DNA of 64,000 nt, taken from Acidobacteria bacterium Ga0077534 (GTDB taxonomy: Bacteria > Acidobacteriota > Blastocatellia > Pyrinomonadales > Pyrinomonadaceae). The notes beneath the pieces were generated by a model. The model had not been told where the DNA came from. It searched no databases and saw only the letters and a list, made by a program, of their open reading frames with translations. Shown piece by piece: positions 18,181 to 27,996 of the stretch. The stretch spans positions 62,001 through 126,000 of the forward strand of contig LNEI01000008.1 in assembly GCA_001464455.1 (NCBI GenBank), in the 5' to 3' direction. The number at the start of each line of letters is the position of its first letter. Position 1 is the stretch's first letter. The position numbers were made by a program, and so were the translations under genes.

Positions 18181-19353
18181 CTATTTTCCACTAGCCGCGA
18201 CAATTGCCTTTACATGCGATTCCGGTATCGGCAGCTTTCCGAGCGTTATGTGACACTTTACGCACTGAAAAGCCGGCTCAGCCTTTCTCTTATCGACTTC
18301 GTAGTTCAGCGCACCGCCGTCGTCCGTGGTCGGTGTTGCGTGGCAGGTTGCACATGATGCTATTGGCACTCGGGTCGTTTTCGGATCAGCCGTTTTCATT
18401 GTAGAGACGTTATGACACGTCGAGCAGCTCAGCTCGACGTGTCCAAAGAACTCGTGTCTGAATGTCCCCGACGAATCCCGCCGCTTCCAAGCGTCCATCA
18501 TTCGCTTGTTCTCGATCTTCATCGGAGCGGCTAACTTCGCGTCAAAATCCACAGCTATTGGCGGCGGTTTCAACTGATGACAAGCGGCACAGGTCTGCGG
18601 GGCCGGCAACATTCCCGTCTCCGCCGAATGGCAGGCAAAACAGGTGGTGTGGCCATTAGGGCCGGACTTGAAGGTGCCCTTTTTGAGCCAGAACGCATCG
18701 CCGATCTTTGCCGGAGGCGGCGTAACAAATTCATCCTCAGACGTGCCCTGCGGCATCTGGGTCTGGTGACATACCGAGCAACTTGCTTCGTTCCGCCGCC
18801 GAGTTTCCTCAAACCTTGCATTGATGAAAGACATCGATCGCGTACCATTACCTGCCACGATCTCTATGTGTTTATCGTGCGGAAAACTGACAACAAAATC
18901 CGATTCAGCGATTTTCCCCTTGGCAGATGTATCAAAAGTCTCTCTCGGATTAGGGAATGGATGGCGAACACCGTTGCGCGGCGTCGCGTTGACATGACAG
19001 ATCGAGCAGATCTGAGGCTGGGAGCCCTTAAAAAACTGCTGCATATGGCACCGCACGCACGAATCATGTTTCGGGTATTCCGTCACGTCTTCAAACGCTG
19101 CATCTGCGGCTCGAGCTTTCTTCCAATTGTCCGATGGAAACTTGTGACAACTCGAACAATCCAGCTTGTGTGCTTTCGTGTCGTGCGGGAATTCTGAGTA
19201 CTTCCGTGCTCTCTTCGGTGTTGGCTGTGGCTCTGCGGAAAACGAAGCATCGACGGATGCTGGCATTCGACTAAGTAAGACCGCAACGAAAAAACTCGCA
19301 ACAATGGCCCCGACCGCAACGCGAACATAATTTGTTCTAGTGAATGGGCTCAT
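18181..19353 (-). CDS. nonaheme c-type cytochrome B
   Basis: A 390-residue multiheme cytochrome with an N-terminal membrane or signal segment (about 8-32). Nine CxxCH sites are visible: CSSCH, CVRCH, CSICH, CSVCH, CFACH, CAACH, CSTCH, CATCH and CVKCH. Conserved FPHD.K.H segments match those of its downstream partner. The frame is open to 19425, but that extension crosses the operator at 19404-19419, so the ATG at 19353 is chosen. It is the first gene of the leftward cytochrome group and diverges from the resB/ccsA genes. Confidence 0.85.
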   Translation of the reverse strand: MSPFTRTNYVRVAVGAIVASFFVAVLLSRMPASVDASFSAEPQPTPKRARKYSEFPHDTKAHKLDCSSCHKFPSDNWKKARAADAAFEDVTEYPKHDSCVRCHMQQFFKGSQPQICSICHVNATPRNGVRHPFPNPRETFDTSAKGKIAESDFVVSFPHDKHIEIVAGNGTRSMSFINARFEETRRRNEASCSVCHQTQMPQGTSEDEFVTPPPAKIGDAFWLKKGTFKSGPNGHTTCFACHSAETGMLPAPQTCAACHQLKPPPIAVDFDAKLAAPMKIENKRMMDAWKRRDSSGTFRHEFFGHVELSCSTCHNVSTMKTADPKTTRVPIASCATCHATPTTDDGGALNYEVDKRKAEPAFQCVKCHITLGKLPIPESHVKAIVAASGK

Positions 19354-19403
19354 TTTTACAGACTTTTCCGTTTTAGAGCTTATTTTGTTTTGTAGATGAA
19401 TGA

Positions 19404-19419
19404 TGTGATGTGAATCACA
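19404..19419. promoter_or_regulatory. CRP/FNR-type operator between nonaheme cytochromes and resB
   Basis: TGTGA-TGTGAA-TCACA, a second perfect palindrome of the type found at 11534. It lies 51 bp before the nonaheme cytochrome ATG and about 190 bp before resB, so it could serve either direction but best fits the cytochrome side. Confidence 0.72.
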
Positions 19420-19605
19420 CATCAAGCCTGTTAAGGGATTTTGCGAAATATTACACGCCGATATGGCGAGAACTCGCGATTCCCTCTGCCCTCTTAAGTC
19501 CCCAAATATTCGCAGAATACCTTATTGCACGGAAAAACACAGTACTTTGCGTGGTGAGGCTTCGGGCATAAGGCTTGCCAATACCAATGCAGGGATTCGT
19601 GAATT

Positions 19606-21105
19606 ATGTCGACACTTGAACAGACGGTAGTTGAAGCCGTCACGCGAAACAACGTTAGGCCAAGCGCGCGGGAATCACTGTTCTCGAGATTTCTGAGCCT
19701 GTTATGTTCCGTACGGCTGGGCGTTACACTTCTTGTCCTGCTAGCCCTTGCCTGTCTTATCGGCATGCTCGTCATGCAGCAAAATGTCGAAGGGTTCGCC
19801 AGATATTTCGCCGAGCTGACGCCAGCTCAGCGGCTAGTCTATGGCAAACTAGGGCTCTTCGACATCTATCACTCGTGGTACTTCAACGCGCTACTTTGCC
19901 TGGTGTCGCTCAACATCGTCCTCGCCTCGATCGACCGGTTTCCGCGAACATGGCTCTTTGTATCTAAACCCAACCTCACCGTTCCTGTCAGATGGCTGCG
20001 GGACCAAAAACACTCGGCAGAAGTTACCGTACAAAGCTCTCCGGCGGAGGCGTCAGAAAAAACAGCCTTGCTGATGAAACGCATCGGATGGAAGAAAACC
20101 GCGATCACTGAGAAAAGCGGCAAGATATTCGTTTTCGGGCAGTCTGGCGTGTGGAATCGCTTTGGTGCGTATGCCGTTCATGTGGGCCTTCTGACGATCT
20201 TCGCTGGCGGGTTCATGACGGCTCAGTTTAGTACCAACGGACAACTGCCGCTTGCTCCGGGACAAACGTCGGATCTAATGTTCGAGACGGTGGTTCAACT
20301 CGACGAGGCGAAAGAGGTCACAAAAAGGCTTCCGTTCGATGTTCACTGTATCGATATTCAACAAAGACTCATTAAAAAGGACGAATCGATCTCGGCGATG
20401 AATACTATCGACTGGATGACCACCTTCACGATCACCGACGAAACGGGCACCCATCAGGCATTCGCTCAAATGAATAAGCCATTTGATTACCGCGGCTATC
20501 GCTTTTTCCAGGCTAGCTTCATCCCCGTCGGCCGAGCCAGGAATATAACGGTCAACGTCAAGAACGCACAAACGGGGGAAGATCAGATCGTTACCATCGC
20601 GCGAGATGGTTCGATCGCCCTCGCAGACGGCACAAACATTCAGTTTAAGGAGTTTCGCGGCAATTTCCGCGTCGGGGAAGAAGATCCGAACGAGGATACT
20701 TCCGCGTACCCAAATCCGGCGGCAGTCCTAGAGGTGACACAGCCTGGAACCCCTCCTCAGGCCGCGTATGCCTTCGGGGCTCAGATGACAAACATTCCTG
20801 TCGCGAGCAAACCTGTCGCCGGCTATATATTTCAACTAATGGATTTTGAGAAGGTCGCGGATCAGCATGTACTGGCCGTCCAGCGAGACCCCGGTGCGAC
20901 CGTCGTGTATGTTGGATTCCTTCTTCTGTTCCTTACCCTAACCGCGGTATTTTTCTTTTCTCATCAACGAGTTTGGGCGGCTATCGAACCGGGCGAGGAC
21001 AATACGAGTAAGGTTGTTCTTGGCGGCAACGCAAATCGAAGCCTCGGAGCTTTCGACGAGAAATTTAACCGTTTTGTAAATGAATTGGAGGCAAAGCAGA
21101 TATGA
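19606..21105 (+). CDS. resB: cytochrome c biogenesis protein ResB/CcsB
   Basis: A 499-residue membrane protein of the System II heme-delivery machinery that attaches heme to apocytochromes outside the inner membrane. It shows early helices (LGVTLLVLLALACLIGMLVM, YFNALLCLVSLNIVLASIDRFP), a third (AVHVGLLTIFAGGFMTAQF), a large periplasmic domain with FDYRGYRFFQASF, and a last helix near 430-455. The ATG at 19606 gives the expected N-terminus. It overlaps the CcsA gene by ATGA. Its place beside genes encoding about 37 heme sites fits the demand for heme attachment. Confidence 0.93.
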   Translation: MSTLEQTVVEAVTRNNVRPSARESLFSRFLSLLCSVRLGVTLLVLLALACLIGMLVMQQNVEGFARYFAELTPAQRLVYGKLGLFDIYHSWYFNALLCLVSLNIVLASIDRFPRTWLFVSKPNLTVPVRWLRDQKHSAEVTVQSSPAEASEKTALLMKRIGWKKTAITEKSGKIFVFGQSGVWNRFGAYAVHVGLLTIFAGGFMTAQFSTNGQLPLAPGQTSDLMFETVVQLDEAKEVTKRLPFDVHCIDIQQRLIKKDESISAMNTIDWMTTFTITDETGTHQAFAQMNKPFDYRGYRFFQASFIPVGRARNITVNVKNAQTGEDQIVTIARDGSIALADGTNIQFKEFRGNFRVGEEDPNEDTSAYPNPAAVLEVTQPGTPPQAAYAFGAQMTNIPVASKPVAGYIFQLMDFEKVADQHVLAVQRDPGATVVYVGFLLLFLTLTAVFFFSHQRVWAAIEPGEDNTSKVVLGGNANRSLGAFDEKFNRFVNELEAKQI

Positions 21106-22721
21106 GCCAGGAAGTTCTGGAGCGGCCATTGATGGTCGCAGATAAACCGCTGACAGCTACTTCAGTGGAAGCATTGATGACCTATATTCCCGCAGCGATC
21201 GCATTGTTGGGCTCGCTGATCGTTGTCGCTATGCGTTTGAGTATGGGTGGAGATAGATTCATTTCCGATGGGGCATTGATGATGCTCGCTTTGGCGTCAT
21301 ACCTCATAGCTGCCGTTTTCCATCTGACCAACATCTATGCTCCATTCAAGTTCGCCGAAAAGTTGGGAATGTGGGCGGCAACGCTCGGTGTTCTTTTCAA
21401 CCTCTCGAGCTGGCTGGTGCGCTGGGTCGCGGCGTACGACCGCGAACTCGCGATCTTCAACTCGCAGGGACTTGGTGCGGGTGACATGCCTTGGCTGTTT
21501 CGATATGTTCCATTCGCAAACCTGTACGATCTCAGCCTTGCCTTTGCTTTCGGAGCCGGCATAACCACGCTACTCGTCATGCGGCGAAACCAATTTCGTA
21601 TAGTTGCGGCACTTTCACTGCCGATGGCGGCAATAATCCTAGTTCTTGCAAGGTTCATCGGCAGCGAGATCCTTGACCTTCCACCCGTTCTTGACTCCTA
21701 TTGGCGCCCGATACATGTCGGAATTGCGTCGCTCAGTTACGGTATCGCCCTCGTTTGCTTCGCAGTAGCCGTGCTCTATCTGCTCAAGGATGGCCTCAAG
21801 GTCGAGAAAATGGCCATTTGGACCAGTCTATTTGCCCTCGCGGTTTTTGCGACGATCAGCAAATTCAGCGTTTTTGCCCCGGCAACATTTGGCACCTATA
21901 CAGCCTCAACTTTCGTTGGAACCAATCGAATGGCCCTCGGACTGCGTGCAGACATTCCGTATGTCGGATGGATGATCGTCATAGCCGGTATGCTGCTGCT
22001 CGCCTCGATCGCCGGTCACGGGGGCTATATCTCGAAAACCGACGAGAAAGCACGAAAATGGGGAAACCGCCTGCTTTACGCCGCCCTGCTCGTTCAGGGT
22101 GCGGGCATTGCGATGCTCGTTTACCAGCTAAAAAACTTACAAAACGTCGTCGCGGCGATCAGCCCTTCTCAGTATCCGAAGTTTGCGACCTGGATGCTGC
22201 AGCAGCAGGACATACCGCAGGCACAGATCAATCTGATCGGCCAGCAACAGCTATACGACATCGCCAACACTTGGATCACAGAGAATGCGTCGCAACTGCA
22301 TCTCAGCTTGAACGCGAACCCGGTCGAGCTTGCGGCGTTGATCACGGCATTTACCGGAACGTTTTTTGTCGTACTTTTCGGTATTAAGACAGACAAGATC
22401 CGTGCAATGCTGCCGTCTTCCGATACACTCGACGGGCTAATGTACAAGCTCGCCGGGATCACATTTGCCGGCCTCGCCCTGTTGCTGATGACCGGTGCAG
22501 TCTGGGCAAACGAGTCTTGGGGAAGATATTGGGGCTGGGACGCAAAAGAGGTCGGTGCTCTAGTTGCCTGGCTTACGTACGCCGGCTTCCTTCACTCGCG
22601 CATCGCCTATGGCTGGCGAGGGAACCGATCGGCATATTTCGCGATCGTCGCATTCCTGTTTGTTATTTTCACTTATCTCGGAGTTAGCTATCTGCTTCCC
22701 GGGTTGCACTCATACGCGTAG
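21102..22721 (+). CDS. ccsA: cytochrome c biogenesis protein CcsA/ResC
   Basis: A 539-residue polytopic heme-handling protein, partner of ResB. The tryptophan-rich signature WGRYWGWDAKEVGALVAW near the C-terminus binds heme, and flanking histidines in helices are expected heme ligands. More than ten hydrophobic helices can be seen. At 539 residues it is longer than many CcsA proteins. It is translationally coupled to resB and followed 6 bp later by a TPR gene. Confidence 0.93.
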   Translation: MSQEVLERPLMVADKPLTATSVEALMTYIPAAIALLGSLIVVAMRLSMGGDRFISDGALMMLALASYLIAAVFHLTNIYAPFKFAEKLGMWAATLGVLFNLSSWLVRWVAAYDRELAIFNSQGLGAGDMPWLFRYVPFANLYDLSLAFAFGAGITTLLVMRRNQFRIVAALSLPMAAIILVLARFIGSEILDLPPVLDSYWRPIHVGIASLSYGIALVCFAVAVLYLLKDGLKVEKMAIWTSLFALAVFATISKFSVFAPATFGTYTASTFVGTNRMALGLRADIPYVGWMIVIAGMLLLASIAGHGGYISKTDEKARKWGNRLLYAALLVQGAGIAMLVYQLKNLQNVVAAISPSQYPKFATWMLQQQDIPQAQINLIGQQQLYDIANTWITENASQLHLSLNANPVELAALITAFTGTFFVVLFGIKTDKIRAMLPSSDTLDGLMYKLAGITFAGLALLLMTGAVWANESWGRYWGWDAKEVGALVAWLTYAGFLHSRIAYGWRGNRSAYFAIVAFLFVIFTYLGVSYLLPGLHSYA

Positions 22722-22727
22722 AAAATC

Positions 22728-23453
22728 ATGAAAAAAGAAAATATCTTATTCGGCATCGCTGGGTTGGCGATCGGGTTATTCACTGGATTTTGGTTCGCAA
22801 ATGCCGTCAATCAAACGGCCCCCGCGTCCGCACAGACCGGCCCCGGAGCTCCGTCAACCGCCATGTCCTCAAATGCAAACATACCGGCCGGCCACCCGGA
22901 TATCGGCCAAATGGGGGAAAACCCCAACGGTCAGATGGGGCCGGCAGTTCAGGAGTCGATCGACGCAGCCAAAGCATCTCCAGGCGATTATGATGCCCAA
23001 CTGAAAGCTGCTGATGTTTATTATCAGATCGGGCGTTATGACGATGCGATCACTTACCTAAACATCGCTAACAAGCTCAAACCAAAAGATCGAGAGCTTA
23101 TGGTGACGCTCGGCAATGCTAATTTTGACGCGGAAAAGTTTGATGAGGCTGAAAAGTGGTACACAGCGGCTCTTGCGATCAAGGCTGCAGATGCAGATGT
23201 CAGGACCGATCTCGGATTGTTGTTCGCCCTGCGGCCAACGCCCAACTACGACCGTGCGATCCAGGAATTCAACAAGTCTTTAGCGATCGATCCGAATCAC
23301 ATTCAGACGCTCCAAAATCTTACCGTGGCATACACAAAAAAGAATGACGCCGCAAAAGCGACGGCGACGCTAGCAAAGTTGGAAAGCGTCGATGCCAATA
23401 ACGTTGCGATCAAACAACTGAAGGATGCGATAGCTGAGATCGCCGCGAAATAG
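22728..23453 (+). CDS. membrane-anchored TPR protein of the cytochrome maturation operon
   Basis: A 241-residue protein with one N-terminal membrane helix (about 5-24, ILFGIAGLAIGLFTGFWFANAV), a proline/methionine-rich linker, and TPR repeats from about 85 to 230 (DYDAQLKAADVYYQIGRYDDAI and following). Its position 6 bp after ccsA suggests a role like the NrfG/CcmI TPR modules that hold apocytochromes for heme attachment. That role is inferred from context only. Confidence 0.78.
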   Translation: MKKENILFGIAGLAIGLFTGFWFANAVNQTAPASAQTGPGAPSTAMSSNANIPAGHPDIGQMGENPNGQMGPAVQESIDAAKASPGDYDAQLKAADVYYQIGRYDDAITYLNIANKLKPKDRELMVTLGNANFDAEKFDEAEKWYTAALAIKAADADVRTDLGLLFALRPTPNYDRAIQEFNKSLAIDPNHIQTLQNLTVAYTKKNDAAKATATLAKLESVDANNVAIKQLKDAIAEIAAK

Positions 23454-23456
23454 CGA

Positions 23457-24386
23457 TCAATCTGCGGGAATTCGAACGACTTCGACCGAACAGCCTGCTC
23501 GTGCAGCAATCGCAGATGAAGTGCTGCCGAGCAGGAATCGTTCGAAACGGCTTCCAAACGAATTAGCTCCGACGAAGATCGCATCCGCATGCCAGTTTTC
23601 CGCCTCGCGGACCAAGACCTCGTTTGGGTTCCCTTCGACAACCTGTGTTGCGACCTGAAGGTAAGGGTTGGTAAACGCGGCGACCGAATTTTGCAGGAGG
23701 TGTTCGATCCACTTGTGCTCTTCTTTCGATTCCTCATCGGCCCATTCTGCGACGGAAGGAATAAAGCGACCGATCGCGGTCGGCACGACGGAATCGGTCG
23801 CGGCAACAAGCCTCACCTCGGTTCCGGTCGGCCAATGGCGGCCGTTCACGATCCCGACAGCTGCCTTTGCACCGCGGGATCCGTCAAATCCGATAATGAT
23901 CCTGAGTGGTTCCCCAGTGCTCGCGTCCTTGCCCCGGGCAATGCGTACCGACGATCGTGCTTCGGTCAGAACCTTTTGTGAAACACTGCCGAGCAAAAGC
24001 CGGCCAAGCACGGATTGTCCGTGCGAACCGACGACGATCAAGTCAGGATCAAGATTCTCGGTCGCATCCAAGATCTCCCAACTCGGCGAGCCATACGTTG
24101 CCAGATGCGAGACGGCCCATCCCGGCAATAGCTTTTTCACGCGGGCAGCGGCGTGCTTGCCCATTATTTCAGCCTCGTTCAGCAGGCGTTTACCCTTTTC
24201 GCGATGCTTTTTGAGCACCTGCTCGATAAAATCATCCGGCTGTTCGGCCGATTCGGGCGGCGGAAGCCAAACTTCGGCGACCGTAACTACCAGAGCCTCG
24301 CCCTCCAAGGGCAACCCGCTTCTGACCAGATCGTCCAGAGCCGATTCCGAACAGTGCGATCCATCGTATGCGATGAGCAGTTTCAT
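23457..24386 (-). CDS. tandem-domain universal stress protein
   Basis: A 309-residue cytoplasmic protein with two UspA domains (about 1-150 and 155-309). Each carries an ATP-binding-type loop: VVGSHGQSVLGRLLLGSVS and VGANSFGSRFERFLLGSTSS. MKLLIAYDGS begins the first domain, so the ATG at 24386 is chosen over an upstream in-frame codon at 24416. It converges on the TPR gene with a 3-bp gap. Usp proteins act in survival under energy or oxygen limitation; no specific target can be read. Confidence 0.9.
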   Translation of the reverse strand: MKLLIAYDGSHCSESALDDLVRSGLPLEGEALVVTVAEVWLPPPESAEQPDDFIEQVLKKHREKGKRLLNEAEIMGKHAAARVKKLLPGWAVSHLATYGSPSWEILDATENLDPDLIVVGSHGQSVLGRLLLGSVSQKVLTEARSSVRIARGKDASTGEPLRIIIGFDGSRGAKAAVGIVNGRHWPTGTEVRLVAATDSVVPTAIGRFIPSVAEWADEESKEEHKWIEHLLQNSVAAFTNPYLQVATQVVEGNPNEVLVREAENWHADAIFVGANSFGSRFERFLLGSTSSAIAARAGCSVEVVRIPAD

Positions 24387-24559
24387 AGTTATCTCAGTAG
24401 GCAATGGATGTGCCACTAGAAACGGTCTAATTTGAAAGGTATTTTTGATCAGAGCGACTTAGTTGGCGATGATGATGTGGAGATTTTCGCGGTTGCCGTT
24501 GCTTTTGGGAACGCAAGTGCAGTTATAATTGACTAGTAATCAAGATAAATAGCGTATCA

Positions 24560-25945
24560 ATGAGTTCTTCTGGAAAGGTATTGATCGTAGACGACGACCG
24601 TTTCGTACGGATGGCCCTCTGCGAGGCACTGAAAAGTTGGCAGTATGAAACTGTCGAGGCGGATAGTGTTGCGTCCGCTATGAAGGCGTTTGCCGACGCG
24701 GAACCGGTAATCGTCCTGCTCGACATTGATCTACCTGACGGGTCGGGACTCGACGTTCTTAAGGAAATAAAGACGACAAGCCCAGAGACCATCGCCGTCA
24801 TGATCACGGGCAATGTTGATGTCGCGAATACCGTAGCGGCTCTTCGCGGCGGCGCCCACGACTTTATCGGAAAGCCCGTGCGTATCGAGGAACTGCGCGT
24901 GACGCTTAGAAATGCGGCGGAAACCCGTGAGCTAAGACGCGAGGTCAACAGAGTCCGGACGGCCAGCAAGCGGGGCTTTAGTTTCGAAGAGATCATTGGT
25001 GAATCAGACTCTATGAAAAAGGCCATCGATCTCGCTCGCCGGGTCGCGGCTTCCGACGTCGGCTCGATACTGTTAAACGGCGAAACTGGCACCGGAAAGG
25101 ATCTTTTTGCCAGAGCCATCCATTACGCGTCAGAGCGGTCAAACGCTCCGTATCTAGCGATCAACTGTGCCGCTCTACCTGCAAACCTGATCGAATCCGA
25201 ACTTTTTGGCTACGAAAAAGGGGCTTTCACCGACGCCAAGCAAAAAAAAGAAGGGCTTTTTGAACAGGCAAATGGCGGGACTATCTTTCTCGATGAGATC
25301 GGCGAGATGGAATTGGCCTTGCAGGCAAAGCTACTCCGCGTGCTGGAAGAAGGAACTTTCCGCCGTGTGGGAGGCTTGAAAGACATCAGCCTAAACGCCC
25401 GGATCATTGCAGCCTCAAACCGCAATCTCAAACAAGAAAGTGAGGCGGGAAATTTCCGCCTCGATCTTTATTTCAGGCTTTCTGTCATCCAAGTCGACAT
25501 ACCGCCGCTCCGCGACCGCGGCAAGGACGTTCTCCTCCTCGCAAAATATTACATAGACCGTGCCAACCTCAAGCGGCGCGGGAAGCTGCTGATCGGGCTT
25601 GCTCCAGAAGTGGAGAAAATATTTACGAACTATAAATGGAGCGGAAACGTCAGAGAACTCCGAAACGTTATAGAGCGTGCGTCGATCCTTGAAGACGGCG
25701 ACACCGTAACAGCGGCTCATTTACCCGCCGATATGCTTGGAACCTTTTCGGCGCACTCTAGCGGCAGCGGCATGTTCACACTCCCGATGGATGGAGTACC
25801 TCTGGAGTCTGTTGAATTTGAACTGGTTAGGCAGGCATTTGAACGAACTAACGGCAACCTAACGCGGGCTGCAAAGCTCCTGGACATTTCTCGAGACCAA
25901 CTAAGATACAAGCTCAGAAAAGCTGGCTACGATGCAGAAGCATAA
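24560..25945 (+). CDS. NtrC-family sigma-54-dependent response regulator
   Basis: A 461-residue activator: receiver domain 1-120 with phospho-Asp55 in [13 protein letters not shown]+ sigma-54 interaction domain with Walker A GETGTGKD and the sigma-54 contact loop EKGAFTDA, and a C-terminal Fis-type helix-turn-helix ([24 protein letters not shown]). The hybrid kinase that follows directly is its likely partner. A TATAAT-like -10 lies near 24530. Its targets are unknown; the sigma-54 promoter of the pilin gene is the only strong one I found here and is 24 kb away. Confidence 0.94.
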   Translation: MSSSGKVLIVDDDRFVRMALCEALKSWQYETVEADSVASAMKAFADAEPVIVLLDIDLPDGSGLDVLKEIKTTSPETIAVMITGNVDVANTVAALRGGAHDFIGKPVRIEELRVTLRNAAETRELRREVNRVRTASKRGFSFEEIIGESDSMKKAIDLARRVAASDVGSILLNGETGTGKDLFARAIHYASERSNAPYLAINCAALPANLIESELFGYEKGAFTDAKQKKEGLFEQANGGTIFLDEIGEMELALQAKLLRVLEEGTFRRVGGLKDISLNARIIAASNRNLKQESEAGNFRLDLYFRLSVIQVDIPPLRDRGKDVLLLAKYYIDRANLKRRGKLLIGLAPEVEKIFTNYKWSGNVRELRNVIERASILEDGDTVTAAHLPADMLGTFSAHSSGSGMFTLPMDGVPLESVEFELVRQAFERTNGNLTRAAKLLDISRDQLRYKLRKAGYDAEA

Positions 25946-25975
25946 TTGTACGACCTTGCGACCGCAGAGCATTTA

Positions 25976-27871
25976 ATGGATAAGGGTATTCTAAAGGAAT
26001 TTACAGACTTACGACACGCCTTAGATGAGGCGGCGATCGTTGCGATCACGGACCAGCGGGGCCGTATTTCGTACATTAATGACAAATTCTGTGAGATATC
26101 CAAGTATTCTCGCGAGGAACTCCTCGGCCAGGATCATAGGATCATCAACTCGGCCTATCATTCCAAGGATTTTATTAGAGATCTTTGGAAAACGATCGCA
26201 AACGGAAATATCTGGCGCGGTGAGATACGAAATCGGGCAAAGGACGGCTCGCTCTACTGGGTCGACACGACAATAATTCCGTTTCTGGACGAAGATCGCA
26301 AGCCCTTCCAGTATGTCGCCATCAGGTATGAGATAACCGAGCGTAAACTCGGCGAAGAACGAATCCGCCAACAGGCTTCCCTCCTCGACAAAGCACAGGA
26401 TGCGATCATGGTTTGTGACCTGAATTACGACATCCTCTATTGGAATAAAGGGGCCGAGAGAGTTTACGGTTGGGCCGCCGAGGCGGCTCTTGGGCGTAAT
26501 ATCAGCGATCTAATAGGCGAAAAGGATGGAACGCACTTTACAGATTCGCGAGCAGCCTTAGAGAATGCGGACGAATGGAAATCGGAAACCAGGCAGAAAC
26601 GAAAGTCCGGAGAAAAGATCATCATTGAAAGCCGGTGGACACTTGTTCGTAATGAAAAAGGGGTTCCGGATTACTATCTCATCATCAACACCGACATTAC
26701 CGAACAGAAGCGCACGCAGGAGCATCTTTTCCGAGCCCAGCGCATGGAGTCGATAGGGACTCTTGCGGGCGGAATTGCTCACGATCTAAACAATATTTTG
26801 TCGCCTATCATGATGTCGGTCGATATGCTGCGGCTCAATGAGAATGATTCGGAAACGTCTCGCTGGCTCGACATGATCAAGGAAAACGCCGAGCGCGGTA
26901 CAGAGTTGGTAAAACAAGTACTGACCTTCGCCCGCGGAATGGCGGGCGAGCGGCTTCGGGTTCAGCTGAAACACATTATTAAAGATCTCGTCGCGGTCTT
27001 GACCGAAACTCTGCCCCGTTCGATCACGGTCAAATACGAAGTCCCAAGCGAACTTTGGGCCATCTCGGCCGATCCTACACAGATACATCAGGTGCTGATG
27101 AATGTTTGCATTAACGCCCGCGATGCGATGCCAATGGGCGGAACACTGAAAATAAATGTGGCAAATGTTGTCGTTGATGAAAGCTATGCAAGGATGAATA
27201 TCGATGCTCGGCCGGGTGAGTTCGTGCGGATAAACATATCCGATACGGGCACCGGAATGACACTTGACGTGCTTAAACGGATATTTGATCCGTTCTTCAC
27301 CACCAAGGAAGTTGGCAAAGGAACCGGTCTCGGCCTTGCGACCACGATGACCATTGTGAGAAGCCATAATGGCTTTATCAATGTTTACAGTGAGCCGTCG
27401 AAAGGAACCAGGTTTTCGATCTATTTTCCCGCCGTTGACGCTCCAAAAGAGACTGCCGGGATCGAGCCGAAAAGCTCTATTCCACTCGGCAAAGGTGAGC
27501 TGATTCTCGTCGTCGATGACGAAGCAAACATCCGCGACGTTACTGTCGCGACCCTTTCTCGCTTTGGCTACGATGCGGTTTCGGCAGTGGACGGAACCGA
27601 TGCTCTCGCCGTTTATTCTCAGCAGCGTGAGAAAATAGCTCTAGTCTTGACCGATATGGCGATGCCGTACATGGACGGAGCGTCGCTGATCAGAGCCTTA
27701 AAAAAAATAAAGCCCGACATAAAGGTCATCGCCATGAGCGGCCTGATCAGCGACAGCCAAACGGCCGAGCTTTCAAATCTCAACATCGATGCGATGATCT
27801 CAAAACCCTTTACCGCGGAAACCCTTCTGACAAAACTCGCATCAGTTCTTGCCCATCCGGAACAAGCGTGA
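25976..27871 (+). CDS. PAS-domain hybrid histidine kinase with C-terminal receiver
   Basis: About 631 residues. Two PAS domains (about 15-125 and 135-255) precede an HWE/HisKA-type core with the phospho-acceptor His in [13 protein letters not shown]. The ATPase domain has N box [11 protein letters not shown]1 DTGTGM and [17 protein letters not shown] receiver domain (about 510-625) carries [13 protein letters not shown]. No membrane helix is present, so it senses a cytoplasmic signal, possibly redox or a small ligand through PAS. A TTG at 25946 abutting the previous stop codon is an alternative start; ATG at 25976 is used. It pairs with the NtrC-type regulator immediately upstream. Confidence 0.9.
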   Translation: MDKGILKEFTDLRHALDEAAIVAITDQRGRISYINDKFCEISKYSREELLGQDHRIINSAYHSKDFIRDLWKTIANGNIWRGEIRNRAKDGSLYWVDTTIIPFLDEDRKPFQYVAIRYEITERKLGEERIRQQASLLDKAQDAIMVCDLNYDILYWNKGAERVYGWAAEAALGRNISDLIGEKDGTHFTDSRAALENADEWKSETRQKRKSGEKIIIESRWTLVRNEKGVPDYYLIINTDITEQKRTQEHLFRAQRMESIGTLAGGIAHDLNNILSPIMMSVDMLRLNENDSETSRWLDMIKENAERGTELVKQVLTFARGMAGERLRVQLKHIIKDLVAVLTETLPRSITVKYEVPSELWAISADPTQIHQVLMNVCINARDAMPMGGTLKINVANVVVDESYARMNIDARPGEFVRINISDTGTGMTLDVLKRIFDPFFTTKEVGKGTGLGLATTMTIVRSHNGFINVYSEPSKGTRFSIYFPAVDAPKETAGIEPKSSIPLGKGELILVVDDEANIRDVTVATLSRFGYDAVSAVDGTDALAVYSQQREKIALVLTDMAMPYMDGASLIRALKKIKPDIKVIAMSGLISDSQTAELSNLNIDAMISKPFTAETLLTKLASVLAHPEQA

Positions 27872-27996
27872 ATATTTCACCGCCGGACTGCGAATTTTTT
27901 ACCATCATCAATATCGAGTGTGAGCTAAATGCCTATAAAAACTCGAATTGCCTTCGGTACGTCCTTTGCCTATTCTACGTATGAGGAATTTCGCTT

